From Rana temporaria (taxonomy: Eukaryota > Chordata > Amphibia > Anura > Ranidae), in assembly GCF_905171775.1 (NCBI RefSeq), contig NC_053501.1:71407901-71471900 (forward strand): 64,000 bases of DNA, read 5' to 3'. The position numbers and the translations under genes are program-made. This document shows, piece after piece, positions 41,506 to 51,767 of this stretch; the first letter of the stretch is position 1, and every line of letters begins with the position of its first letter. Below the pieces are notes generated by a model, which saw nothing but the letters and a program-made list of their open reading frames with translations, made no database searches and was not told the DNA's origin.

Positions 41506-41741
41506 TCTTCTCTACCGGGGTGTTTACTGAAATTGCGCGCCGCTGCCTAATCCTGCCCGCTGTCTCTGAACCCGCCCGCTCAGCCTCGCGGTCTCTTCAG
41601 TTGCAGGGGGGGGGGGTGCCTGCCGCTCTGCTGCCTAAACCTGCCTGCAGTCTTTGCTTCAGTCGGAGGGGGAGCGCCGGCCTGACACCCCGCAATGTGT
41701 GCCCCCCCTGCCCCCCACTTAGTACCCACTGCATTCCCTCC

Positions 41742-42293
41742 TATTCTCTGCTCGAGAGAAAACAATATCTAACGAGTGGACATTGATGGTCAGACTTTCA
41801 GGCCAAGGAAGTAGATTTTAAAAAAAGTTCAATTTAATAGCATATAAATACAAAACAATAATACAAAATAATATTACAAAAGATTATTATTATTAGCCAC
41901 TGTATATTCCTCAGAAGTCGCCTTCAGAAGGCAACTTCTGAGGAATATACAGTGGCTAATAATAATAATCTTTTGTAATATTATTTTGTATTATTGTTTT
42001 GTATTTATATGCTATTAAATTGAACTTTTTTTAAAATCTACTTCCTTGGCCTGAAAGTCTGACCATCAATGTCCACTCGTTAGATATTGTTTTCTCTTTA
42101 ATACTTTACAGATGTGGCCCATGTGAGTGCTACCCATACGTTTTCCTCTAATTTTTTTCGTTTTCTTCCCCCCTTTTCTCTTTATCTATCCAATCACTCC
42201 TCTTCTTTTTCTTCTCTTAATTTTATTTCCCCTCCCCTTTCTTGTCCTCCTCTTGTCCCCCCTCTTTTTTTGAATCAATATTCTCTGCTCGAG
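41742..42293. mobile_element. Insertion with 15-bp target duplication carrying a giant palindrome
   Basis: The 15-bp repeat TATTCTCTGCTCGAG lies at 41742-41756 and 42279-42293. Between them are a near-perfect 343-bp palindrome and a pyrimidine-rich stretch. No ORF is supported. The duplication length fits LINE-mediated (target-primed) insertion. Confidence 0.75.
41755..42097. repeat. Near-perfect 343-bp palindrome
   Basis: Arms of about 165-171 bp meet at 41926 (GCCTTC A GAAGGC). The left arm AGAGAAAACAATATCTAACG mirrors CGTTAGATATTGTTTTCTCT at the right end. I see only one or two mismatches, near the centre. Confidence 0.93.
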
Positions 42294-42585
42294 TCCTGCA
42301 AAGGGAACGGCGTTCCTGCTGTGAAAAAAGTGAAGGGACACAGGGCCTGATTCCCAAAAAAGCTGCCTAACTTAACTTTCAGCAGTTAAGTTACACTGAC
42401 TTAAAATTTCTACCTAAGTGCCTGATCCACAAAGCACTTACCTAGAAATTTCAGGCCGTGTAACTTAAGTGCCGCCGTCGCAAGGCGGTCCTCCTCTCCG
42501 GGGGGCGTTTAAAATTTAAACGAGGCGCGCTCCCGCGCCGGCCGTACTGCGCATGCGTGTGACGTAATTTTCCTGACGTGCAGCG

Positions 42586-43145
42586 CGCCGCTCTCCGCTG
42601 TTGACTCGGCGAACCCCGGTTCTTCTGCAGCTGTCCGGTGCCTTCTTCTTCAGCGCTGGCTGCCTGCTATCTTCGTGTGTTAGCTCAATTACTAGCAGGC
42701 AGCTAACGCGGTCTTCTGTGACGTCAGGTTCTTCTCTTCCCTTCTTCCGATGTTGACTCGTCGCCTGTTGTCACTGCAATGATGGAAGCGCGCCTTGCAT
42801 CCCATTTATATAGGCATCACCGTCCCATCATGCTCCGGTAGGTACCCACGTGGTGGGTGCCTACCCACGTGCACCCACCACGTGGGTACCTGCCGGAGCA
42901 TGATGGGACGATGATGCCTATATAAATGGGATGCAAGGCGCGCTTCCATCATTGCAGTGACAAGAGGCGACGAGTCAACATCGGAAGAAGGGAGAAGTAG
43001 AACCTGACGTCACAGAAGACCGCGCTGGCTGCCTGCTAGTAATTGAGCTAACACACGAAGATAGCAGGCAGCCAGCGCTGAAGAAGAAGGCACCGGACAT
43101 CTGCAGAAGAACCGGGGTTCGCCGAGTCAACAGCGGAGAGCGGCG
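42586..43145. repeat. 560-bp near-perfect palindrome
   Basis: Positions 42841-42860 and 42871-42890 pair exactly, and the outer ends CGCCGCTC and GAGCGGCG pair with the same sum, so no net indels separate the arms. The loop is about 10 nt (42861-42870). CACGTG E-boxes sit at the centre. Confidence 0.93.
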
Positions 43146-43262
43146 AAGAGAGAAGAAGACCCCCGGAGAGCGGAGAAGACCCCCCCCGGAGAGCGGAAGA
43201 AGAAACCCCCCCCGGAGAGCGGAGAAGACCCCCGGAGAGCGGAAGAAGAAGCCCCCCCTGGT
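43146..43262. repeat. GAAGACCCCCGGAGAGCGG tandem repeats
   Basis: Five or so variable-length units of GGAGAGCGG(A)GAAGA with C runs, directly downstream of the palindrome. Confidence 0.85.
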
Positions 43263-44299
43263 ATAAGAGCTAATAAAGAAGACAGGGGGGTGCCTCTGGA
43301 GCAGAATAATAAATTATTTTAAAAACCCTTGTGTTGTGTGTTTAATAACTTTAACTTTTTGCCTACAGGTGAATGGGTAGGGGTACGATGTACCCCATAT
43401 CCATTCACTTAGGGTGGGGGGCCGGTATCTGGGGGCCCCCTTATTTGAGGGGACTCCCAGATTCCGATAAGCCCCCGCCCGCAGACCCCGACAACCAACG
43501 GCAAGGGTTTTCGGGAAGAGGTCCTGTCCTCATCAACATGGGGACAGGGTGCTCTGGGGTGGGGGGGCCCGCAGTGCGCCCCCCTGCCCCAGAGCACCCA
43601 ACCCCCCCATGTTGAGGGCATGCGGCCTGGCACGGCTCAGGAGGGGGGGGGGCGCTCGCTCGTCCCCATTCCTGAACGGCCGGGTAGCGTGCTTTGGATA
43701 CGGGTCTGGTATGGATTGTAGGGGGACCCCTACGTCGATTTTTCGGCGTGGGGGGGTCTCCTTACAACCCATACCAGACCTAAGGGCCTGGTATGCTCCT
43801 GGGGGGGAACCCATGCCGGTTTTGAATTTAAAAATAGCCGTGGAGTTCTCCCTCAGGAATGCATACCAAATGCCGTCGCTTGAATGGGCCTTTACAAGGT
43901 GTGACTAACTTTCCACATTGTAAAACCAGCCCTAGTTTTGCGCAAGCAAATCGGAACTTACGCAGAAATCACAGTGCTGAAAAGCTGATGAAAAGCGTTG
44001 TGGATCTGCTTAAGTCCTCATTTGCATACTCAAAGCTGCATTTCCATGAGAAATGCCCCCAGCGGCGGATGCGGTACTGCATCCTAAGATCTGACCGCGT
44101 AAGTGTCTTACACATGTCAGATTTTCTGCCTAACTTTGGAAAAAGCCTTTTGAGGATCGTTTCCAAAGTTAGGCACAGACTGAACAGCAGTTCCGCCTGC
44201 GTATCTCTTTTGGGAATCAGGCCCACTGTTCCCACGCGTTCTCGCAGGACTCGAGCCCTGCTCCCTGCACTACTTTGGTTTGACTTTGATACTACTTCA

Positions 44300-46140
44300 G
44301 CCCATTGAATATGACTGAAGTCGGATCAAAGTCGGATCAAAGTTTTGTATGATTCAACTTTGGCATGCGACATGTGCTCTGATAATCTTAATGGGGGAAC
44401 TCCACGCCAAATAAAAAAAAAACGGCACGGGACCCCCCTCTAAGAGCATACCAGGCCCTTCAGTCTGGTATAGATTTTAAGGGGAACCCCCTACGCTTAA
44501 AAAACGGTGTGGGGGTCCCCCCAAAATCAATACCAGACCCTTATCCGAGCACACAGCCCAGCCAGTCAGGAAAGGGGGTGGGGACTAGCGAGCACCCCCC
44601 CTCCTGAACCATAAAAGGCTGCATGCCCTCAACATGGTGGGGTGGGTGCTTTGCGCCCCCCACCCCAAAGCACCATGTCCCCATGTTAATGAGGACAAGG
44701 GCCTCTTCCCAACAACCCTGGCCGTTGGTTGTCAGGGTCTGCGGGTGGGGGGCTTATTAGAATCTCGGAGCCCCCTTTAATAAGGGGGACCCCAGATCCC
44801 GGCGCCCCATCTATGTGAATGAGTATGGGGTACATTGTATCTCAACCCATTCACCTATGGAAAAAAAGTGTCAATAAAAAAACACACTACAAAGGTTTTT
44901 AAAGTAATTTATTAGGCAGCTCCGGGGGGTCTCTTCCAACTTCGGGGGTCTTTTCTGACTTCACCACTCTCTCCGGTTCTTCTCCCGCTGTCCGGTGTCT
45001 TCTGCCGGGCTCCTCTGCTATCTTCTCTTTTGCCCAATCTTTTGCTAGCTCTTGCCCGGTCTTCTCGTCTATCTCCCTCTGCTCTTCTTCCGATGCTGAC
45101 TCAACGCTGTCTCCCGCTGTAATGCCGTGTGCGCAGCGACTTATATAGGCATGGGGTGTGGTCATCGGGTGAGGTCATCCAGTGACCCCGCCCCCTATGA
45201 TGTCACCACCTGGGGCATAATGGGACAGTGACATCATAGGGGCGGAGTCACATATGACATCAACCGGTGACCACACCTTATGCCTATATAAGTCGTTGCG
45301 CACCGCGCACACGGCATTACAGCGGGAGAGAGCTTTGAGTCAACATCGGAAGAAGATCAGAGGAAGAAGACGACGGAGAAGACCGGGCAAGAGCTAGCAA
45401 AAGAGCAGAAGATAGTGGAGGAGCCCGGCAGAAGACACCGCACAGTGGGAGAAGAACTGGAGAGAGCGGCGAAGAGGCCGGAGAGGGGAGAAGAAGTTGG
45501 ACGAGACCCCTGGAGCTGCCTAATAAATTACTTTAAAAACTTTTGTAGTGTGTTTTTTTATTGACACTTTTTTCCCCAGGTGAATGGGTAGGGGTACAAT
45601 GTACCCCATACTCATTCACATAGGGTGGGGGTCGGGATCTGGGGCCCCCTTATTAAAGGGGGCTCCCAGGTTCCGATAAGCCTCCTGCCCGCAGACCCCG
45701 ACAACCAATGGCCAGAGTTGTCGGGAAGAGGCCCTTGTCCTCATCAACATGGGGACAAGGTGCTTTGGGTTGGGGGGGCGCAGGGCCCCCCTGCCCCAAA
45801 GCACCTACCCCTCATGTTGAGGGGGACACTCGCTCGTCCCCAACCCTTTTCCTGACTGGCCGGGCTGCGTGCTTGGATAAGGGTCTGGAATGGATTTTGG
45901 TGGGACCCCGCAAATTTTTTTTGGCATAGGAGGTTCCCCTTAAAATCCATACCAGATGGAAGGGCCTGGTATGCTCTTGGAGGGGGAACCCATGCCGGTT
46001 TTTGTTTTTAAATTTGGCATGGAGTTTCCCCTCAAGATTCATACCAGACACAGTGCCTGATATTGTCGGGGATTGAAGTCAGATCCCCGTTCATTGAAGT
46101 CGGACACATGTCGGACTTCAAGTCGCAGGGTCTCCAAGTC
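44300..46140. mobile_element. Palindromic-core element, copy 2 (both long arms)
   Basis: The 1.8-kb inverted repeat is centred near 45217. TGATGTCA (45198) mirrors TGACATCA (45229), and TTATATAGGC (45141) mirrors GCCTATATAA (45282). AATTTATTAGGCAGCTCC (44908) mirrors its complement at 45513, and the AATCAATACCAGACCC-type tail (44524) mirrors about 45890-45960. Each half carries, outward from the centre: CRE-like site, GC box, TATA box, GAAGA-rich leader, AATAAA, and a GC-rich tail. Confidence 0.8.
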
Positions 46141-47640
46141 TGATCTTGCCCCTAGGTATTCCTGCACCATGTAAATCAGACGCTGGCGATGGTTGCTGGT
46201 ACCTCTGATCCTGCCCCTGCAGGTGGTGCAGCGGTTCCCCAGCGTAGCACTTGTCCCCTAAGTAGACCAACTTAAGCAATGCATGGCATCTTTTTGCCTG
46301 AGTGCTTGCGTAGCCCCTTGAACACCTACGGAGCACCACTGGTTCCGAGGACAAATCGGCAGAGGAAGAGGCCATAGAGGAAGAAGAAGAGGAGGGGGTG
46401 GAGGAGAGAGCTGTGGCAGAATCACCACTACTAGCATTTTGGAGGCGTGGTGGTGGAACAAGCTCCAACAATACTGCACCCTGTCCTGCATCCTTCCCAG
46501 CTGCCAGCAGAGTTACCCAGTGCGCCGTGAAAGAAAGGTAACGTCCCTGTCCATGCCTGCTGGGCCATGAGTCAGCGGTAATATGCACCTTACCGCTGAC
46601 CGCCCTGTCCAACGAGGCCAAGACATTGGCTTCCACATGCCGGTAGAGAGCCGGAATGGCCTTCCGAGAAAAAAAATGGCGTTTGGGAACCTGCCACTGA
46701 GGTACCGCACATGCCACAAATTCGCGAAAGGGGGCAGAGTCTACCAGCTGAAAAGGCAACAGTTGGAGTGCTAGCAATTTAGCCAAACTAGCATTCAGAC
46801 GCTGAGCATGTGGATGGCTGGGACTGAATTTCTTTCGACGGTTTAGCAACTGGGGTAGGGAAACTTGCCTGCTACAATCAAATTAAGGTGTAGCGCTAGC
46901 AGATTGCCTGCAAGTGCTTCGGACACCTAATTCTACACCTTCATTCCTCTCAGTGCAGGTTTCTGAGAGAACTAAAGGTATAGTTGGGTTGGAGATCCCA
47001 GCTGATGAGGAGCAAGGAGAGGTCCGCCTCGTTCTTTGGTGTGGGTCTTTTAAGTACTGTTGCCAACGGACTGCATGGGAGGTCGACATATGTCTGGTCA
47101 AGCATGTGGTGCCCAAGCGGCTGCTGTTTTGGCCACGCCTGATACACTTCAGACATATGTTGCACAGAACTTTTAAAAATACGGGGGGAGTCAGCAGCGC
47201 CCAGCAAATGCGTAGCTCTGCGGTGTGATGCAGTCGGATGGCTACCCTTAAGCCTACCCCTGGAGGGCATCCTGCCTCATTGGACATGTGCCTCCTCCTC
47301 CTCCTCTCTTCTATCAGGCAGTGACCTTATCATCCCCTCCCTCCTCGTCACTGGAGCAAACTTGGCAGTATGCTGCAGCTGGGGGAACATGACTGCCAGT
47401 TTCTTGTCCTTTTTGGGCACCTCCTCTATCTGGGCTCACGTTACTGCCTTCATCCTCAACCTGGGTACCATCATCGGAGCCTTTAAAATGCTGCACATCC
47501 TCCTGCAGCATGTACCCGACACAGTTGAACAGTTCGAGGGACTCCTCAGGGCATGATGGTGGGGCTAGGAAAGAAGTGACTGATGACATTGAGCTGATGG
47601 AATAGGCCACTTTGGCAGCTGCATTGCCAGGCAAAGTACT
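46118..47640 (-). pseudogene. hAT transposase N-terminal half (BED finger), truncated
   Basis: Minus-strand remnant of a ZBED-type hAT transposase. An acidic N-terminal piece (47634-47314) is out of frame with the rest. The BED zinc finger lies at 47287-46886 (CNICLKC, then LTRHMSTSH), and the core begins at 46849 with LAKLLALQLLPFQLVDSAPF, SRKAIPALYRHV and ITADSWPS, the region of the first catalytic Asp, then YLSFTAHWV. Finger and core share a frame but are separated by an in-frame stop near 46883. The rest of the RNase H-like domain is missing: homology ends where the palindromic element copy 2 begins (about 46140). It cannot be functional. Confidence 0.82.
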
Positions 47641-47757
47641 CTGAGCATGGGTGACGGAGGATTAGGTTGGCTTTGTTATCCACTCTACCAACTCTTCTGC
47701 ATGTTGTGGCTCAACACGGCCAGCAGACGAAAAAAAGCACAAGCGTGCCCCACAGCC

Positions 47758-47818
47758 AGTATATTAGAAAAAGTACACCAGGAACAGCCTGCAGTCAGAT
47801 CTAGCTACATTAGATACA

Positions 47819-47883
<65 letters not shown>

Positions 47884-48018
47884 ACTGTATATATATATAT
47901 ATATTAACTGCACTGCAGTTCACTGAGTCACCTGCCTGCCTGACCCTATATTAGAAAAAGTACACCAGGACACCAGGAACAGCCTGCAGTCTGACCTAGC
48001 TACACTGGATACAGCGTA
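47758..48018. repeat. Direct repeat around a (TA)n microsatellite
   Basis: TATATTAGAAAAAGTACACC and CAGCCTGCAGTC(A/T)GA occur at about 47759 and again at about 47948, 188-190 bp apart, enclosing a TA run at 47820-47906. It may be the tandem terminal region of the neighbouring hAT element. Confidence 0.75.
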
Positions 48019-48019
48019 T

Positions 48020-48748
48020 GGCCGGGATTCTTGAAACACTTACGCCGATGTATCTACAGATACGCCGTGTAAGTGCACAGATGCGCCGTCGTATCTATGC
48101 GCCGGACTCTTAATGCAAGATACGCCTGAAATTTGGCTTCCACCGACCGACGTAAGTGTCCTACGCCGTCGTATCCTGGGCGCATATTTACGCTGTCCGC
48201 AAGGGGCACTCCCATTGATTTACGCGTAGAATATGCAAATGACTGAGATACGCCGATTCACGAACGTACTTGCGCCCATCGGAGTAATATACGCCGTTTA
48301 CGTAAGGCATACGTCCAGCGTAAAGTTATTCCACCTAAAGAAGGTGCATCCCATGCAAAGGTATGGACGACGCAACAGCCGTCGAATTTTACATTGTTTA
48401 CGTAGGACTGCGTGAATAGAGCTGGGCGTAGATTACGTCACGTCGTAGGCAGTGATTCGACGTATCTTATGGAGTATTTTAGACGTGATTCTGAGAATGC
48501 GCGCGCATGCGCCGTTCGTTCGGCCATTCATTTGCATGGGGTCACGGTTCATTTAAATGTATCACACCCACTTCTAACTACTTTGAATTAGGCCGGCTTA
48601 TGCCAACGAGTTTACATTACGCCGGCGCAACGTTGGGGTGTGAGTGCTTTGTGTATACTGTTCTAGCCTCTCTGTTTTACGTTAGCGTAGCGCATATGAG
48701 ATGCGCTACGTCGGCAGAAATATGCGCCGCTCTACGTGAATCCAGCCC
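48020..48748. mobile_element. Harbinger-type MITE (GGCCGGGATTC termini)
   Basis: Ends GGCCGGGATTCTTG and CGTGAATCCAGCCC. The left 110 bp contain the GATACGCCGTGTAAGTGC hairpin of the family and GCGCCGTCGTATC. Followed directly by a second TA-rich microsatellite (48749-48784). Confidence 0.85.
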
Positions 48749-48962
48749 GATATCTATATATATCTATATATATATAGATATATACTAAAACAAAAGGTTG
48801 TTCCCCCTGAGAGGGGTTGTTCTCCCTGATAAAAGCCAGAAACTGTGATATATGTAGAAAAAATATTTATTGCCTATAAACTGTCTACAGACAGGCATAC
48901 AAATGTTAAAAAACATGAACCAGAATGGATGGTGTTCATGCATGTAACAGTACAAACATAAA

Positions 48963-49692
48963 GGGCCAGATCCACAAAGAACTTACGCCGGCGTATCTAT
49001 TGATACGCCGCGTAAGTTCTACGATGCGCTGTCGTATCTTTGTTTTGTATCCACAAAACAAGATACGACTGAATGTGGGCTCGATCCGACTGACGTACGT
49101 CTTAGTACGCCGTCGGATCTTAGGTGCATATTTACGCTGGCCGCTAGGTGGCGCTTCCGTTGATTTCCGCGTAGAGTATGCAGATTAGCTAGATACGCCG
49201 ATTCTCAAACGTACGTCCGCCCGGCGCATTTTTTTACGTCGTTTACGTAAGGCTTTTTTCGGCGTAACGTTAACCCTGCCTCTATGAGGTGTACGCAATG
49301 TTAGGTATGGACGTCGGGACAGCGTCGAATTTTCTGTGGTTTACGTTGTTTGCGTAAATCGTTCGCGAATAGGGCTTTGCGTAAGTTACGTTCACGTCGT
49401 ATAGGCATTGAGCGGGCGTAATTTAATTTGAAAATTCGACGTGATACTGAGCATGCGCTGTTCGAAAAAAAGCGTCATTTACGTGGGGTCATGCTTAGTT
49501 TACATAAAACACTCCCCCTGTTCCTCATTTGATTTAGGCGCGCTCACGCCGGCACATTTATGCTGTGCCGCCGTAACTTACGGCGCAAATTGTTTCTGGA
49601 TAAGGAAACTATGCTCTAAGTTACGGCGGCGTAGTGTATCTGAGATACGCTACGCCTGCCTAAAGATAGGCAGTTCTTTGTGGATCTGGCCC
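48963..49692. mobile_element. Harbinger-type MITE (GGGCCAGATCCACAAA termini)
   Basis: Ends GGGCCAGATCCACAAAGA and TTTGTGGATCTGGCCC with AAA on each side (48960-48962, 49693-49695). Near-identical family member of 2975-3613 in inverse orientation. Confidence 0.9.
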
Positions 49693-50199
49693 AAACTGTA
49701 CAACAAAACATGTAACAGAAAACAAAGATGACGCTAGAACCCTCCTATGGGTGGTGTTCCCTAGTACCCAACGCGTTTCCGGTATATAACCTTCATTGGG
49801 GGTAACGAGCAGGGGTGAGTACAGTCAAAACATTTTTTTTAGCTCAGTATGAGTGGTTCCATATAAAAAAAGGTTGTACAAGTGCAAATAAAAGCAAATT
49901 GTGGGAATGGGGATAGAGAGGAGCATCCATCCAGTACCAACTTGAACTTGAAAATAATAGATTCAGGTCCTGAGATTTAGCCAGTGGGCAACGATGTCCA
50001 GATTCCAGTGATCCACTGTAGGGCAGTATATGCTCAGCAGGCAAGGATGTGGTGCTATCGAGACCTTCAATAAGGCAACCCAAATCAGTGGATGGCTCCC
50101 ATACAGTTCCTGTATGCCGCTGTGATCGCCCTGTATATCAATCCGTCCATGTGAATAAAGTTTCCCCTCCTTGTGGTGCCTGGGTTGTAGTGGTGGTGT
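49693..50199. other. No gene; GAAACGCGT-type motif
   Basis: CCCAACGCGTTTCCGGTATA (49768) followed by CCTTCATTGGGGG is a reverse copy of the TGA(T/A)GAAG/GAAACGCGT phrase discussed in findings. The rest is unassigned. Confidence 0.45.
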
Positions 50200-50350
50200 G
50201 CTACTACTTATATTGGCATGGGGTGGGGGGGTCACCGGAGGCCCGCCCCTTATGACGTCACCACCATCATGCTCAGGGCTGTGACGTCATAATGGATGGG
50301 GGCCTCCGGGTGATGTCACACAGTGACGACGTCCCATGACTATATAAGTA

Positions 50351-50588
50351 GTGGCACACTGTGCACCGAGCATTAGAGTGGGGGAGAGCGTTGGGTCAAC
50401 ATCGGAAGAAGAGCAGAGGGAAGAAGACAGCGGAGAAGACCAGGCAAAAGCGAGCAAAAGAGCAGAAGATAGCGGGGGAGACCCAGCAGAAGACAGAGGG
50501 AGAGGAACCAGAGAGAGAGCGGAGAAGAGCCGGAGAAGGGAGAATAAGTCAGAAGAGACCCCCGGAGCTGCCTAATAAATTACTTTAA
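50351..50588 (+). other. Short charged ORFs downstream of the TATA box in copy 3
   Basis: Two overlapping frames of 74-75 codons (50351-50575 and 50361-50588), rich in Glu, Lys and Arg. The second ends PPELPNKLL with the stop inside the AATAAA region. The minus-strand frame 45165-44899 in copy 2 ends the same way and contains SASEEEQRE, like STSEEEQRE here. Simple GAAGA-rich composition could explain this, so coding is unproven. Confidence 0.3.
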
Positions 50589-50813
50589 AAACCTGTGTAG
50601 TGTGTTTTATTATTGACACTTTTTTCAGGTGAATGGGTAGGGGTAGAATGTACCCCCTGCTCATTCACATAGGGTGGGGGGTTGGGATCTGGGGGCCCCA
50701 TTGTTAAAGGGGGCTTCCAGATTCCGATAAGCCCCCCCTCCCGCAGACCCTGACATGAAGAGGCCCTTGTCCTCATCAACATGGGGAAAAGGTGCTTTGG
50801 GGTGGGGGGGGCG

Positions 50814-51083
50814 CAGGCTGTCTTAATGAGAGGGCACACCTGGGCACTGCCCAGGGGCCCCATCTGAATGGGGGGCCCCTGCACTTTCCCCAAAGCAGCT
50901 GGTCCTTGAACCCACGCTGCTCCAAAATTGGAGGCCCCATGATGGCACTGAGAGTGATAGATGCACAGGGGAGGCAGTCTGCCTCCTACCTACTTGATGT
51001 CTGTTTACCTGCACTGTCATCATTGTAGGGGCCCCAGAGCTTTACTTTGACCAGGGGCCCATGATGCTATTAAGATGGCCCTG
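50814..51083. mobile_element. hAT-like MITE inside copy 3
   Basis: Termini CAGGCTGTCTTAATGAGAGG and the complement of CAGGGCCATCTTAATAGCAT, of the CAGGGCCRTCTTA type common in vertebrate hAT repeats. It breaks the GGGTGGGGG ... CCCCAAAGC tail of the host element. Confidence 0.7.
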
Positions 51084-51767
51084 CCCCAAAGCACCCATTT
51101 CTGGTGTAGGGGTTCCCCTTAAAATCCGAAACCCATGCAGTTTTTATTTTTTTTATTTGGCGTGGAGTTCTTCCTAAAGATTCATACCAGACACAGTGCC
51201 TGGTATTGTCGGGGATCAAAGTCAGATCCCCATTCATTGAAGTCGGACGCATGTCCGACTTCAAGTCTGCAAGGCAAAGTCGGATCCAAAATAATACGAC
51301 TGTCGTGTCGTACCAGTGTGAACCGGCCTTAGGCATAACAAATATTGATAACACCTGATAAAAAAGTTGAGGAGCAGAAAGTCATAAAAGTTAACTCCTT
51401 ACAGATTAAAAGAATGTATAGCATTATGCTCCCTCCACCTTTCACAGGCACTTCATAGATACAAACAGAATGATCAGATTGTTTTAAAATGTTACAACAA
51501 TGTATTAGGAAAGTATTAGAAAGGTGTTACAAAAATATCATAAGGAACTGTCACAGAGAAGCATTCCGTACAATATCAGAACTGCAAAGAGAAGAGTGAA
51601 GTGGTTTAGTGGGGATGAGACAAGTGAATTATATATTGAATTAATCTGGAAAATACAAACATAGGCAAGTACAAAGAAAATAGCCAAAGCTTTACTACAC
51701 ATGAGCCAAGGTAACTTTTGCCATCTAAAAGTTTATAAAATTGTCTTTGCCTATAGATCAACTTTAA

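Larger units (their letters stand above)
42586..43890. mobile_element. Palindromic-core element, copy 1
   Basis: A 560-bp palindrome (42586-43145, pairing sum 85731 throughout) is followed on the right by purine-rich repeats, AATAAATTATTTTAAAAAC, then GGTGAATGGGTAGGGGTACG and a GC-rich tail. The tail order matches copies 2 and 3. TATATAAA lies at 42919 and its mirror at 42806, facing outward. CRE-like TGACGTCA occurs once in each arm. No transposase. Confidence 0.75.
42343..44224. mobile_element. Harbinger-type MITE (GGGCCTGATTCCC termini) hosting a palindromic element
   Basis: Ends GGGCCTGATTCCCAAAA and TTTTGGGAATCAGGCCC; neighbouring triplets are ACA and ACT. The MITE proper is split by a large insertion at about 42586-43890. 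Confidence 0.8.
50200..51330 (+). mobile_element. Palindromic-core element, copy 3 (mainly one arm)
   Basis: The core has TGACGTCA at 50253 and 50282, TATATAAG at 50341 and a decayed mirror TTATATT near 50209. The right arm runs through GAAGA-rich leader, AATAAATTACTTTAAAAACC (50573), GGTGAATGGGTAGGGGTAGA (50628) and the GC-rich tail to about 51330. The left arm is almost absent. A hAT fragment interrupts the tail at 50814-51083. Confidence 0.75.

Noticed and set aside
43373..43908. GC-rich frames in the palindromic element tail
   Set aside because: Open in several frames at once because the DNA is G/C-rich; no domain.
47820..47906. Possible CRISPR-like or satellite array
   Set aside because: Simple TA microsatellite; no spacers, and the genome is eukaryotic.
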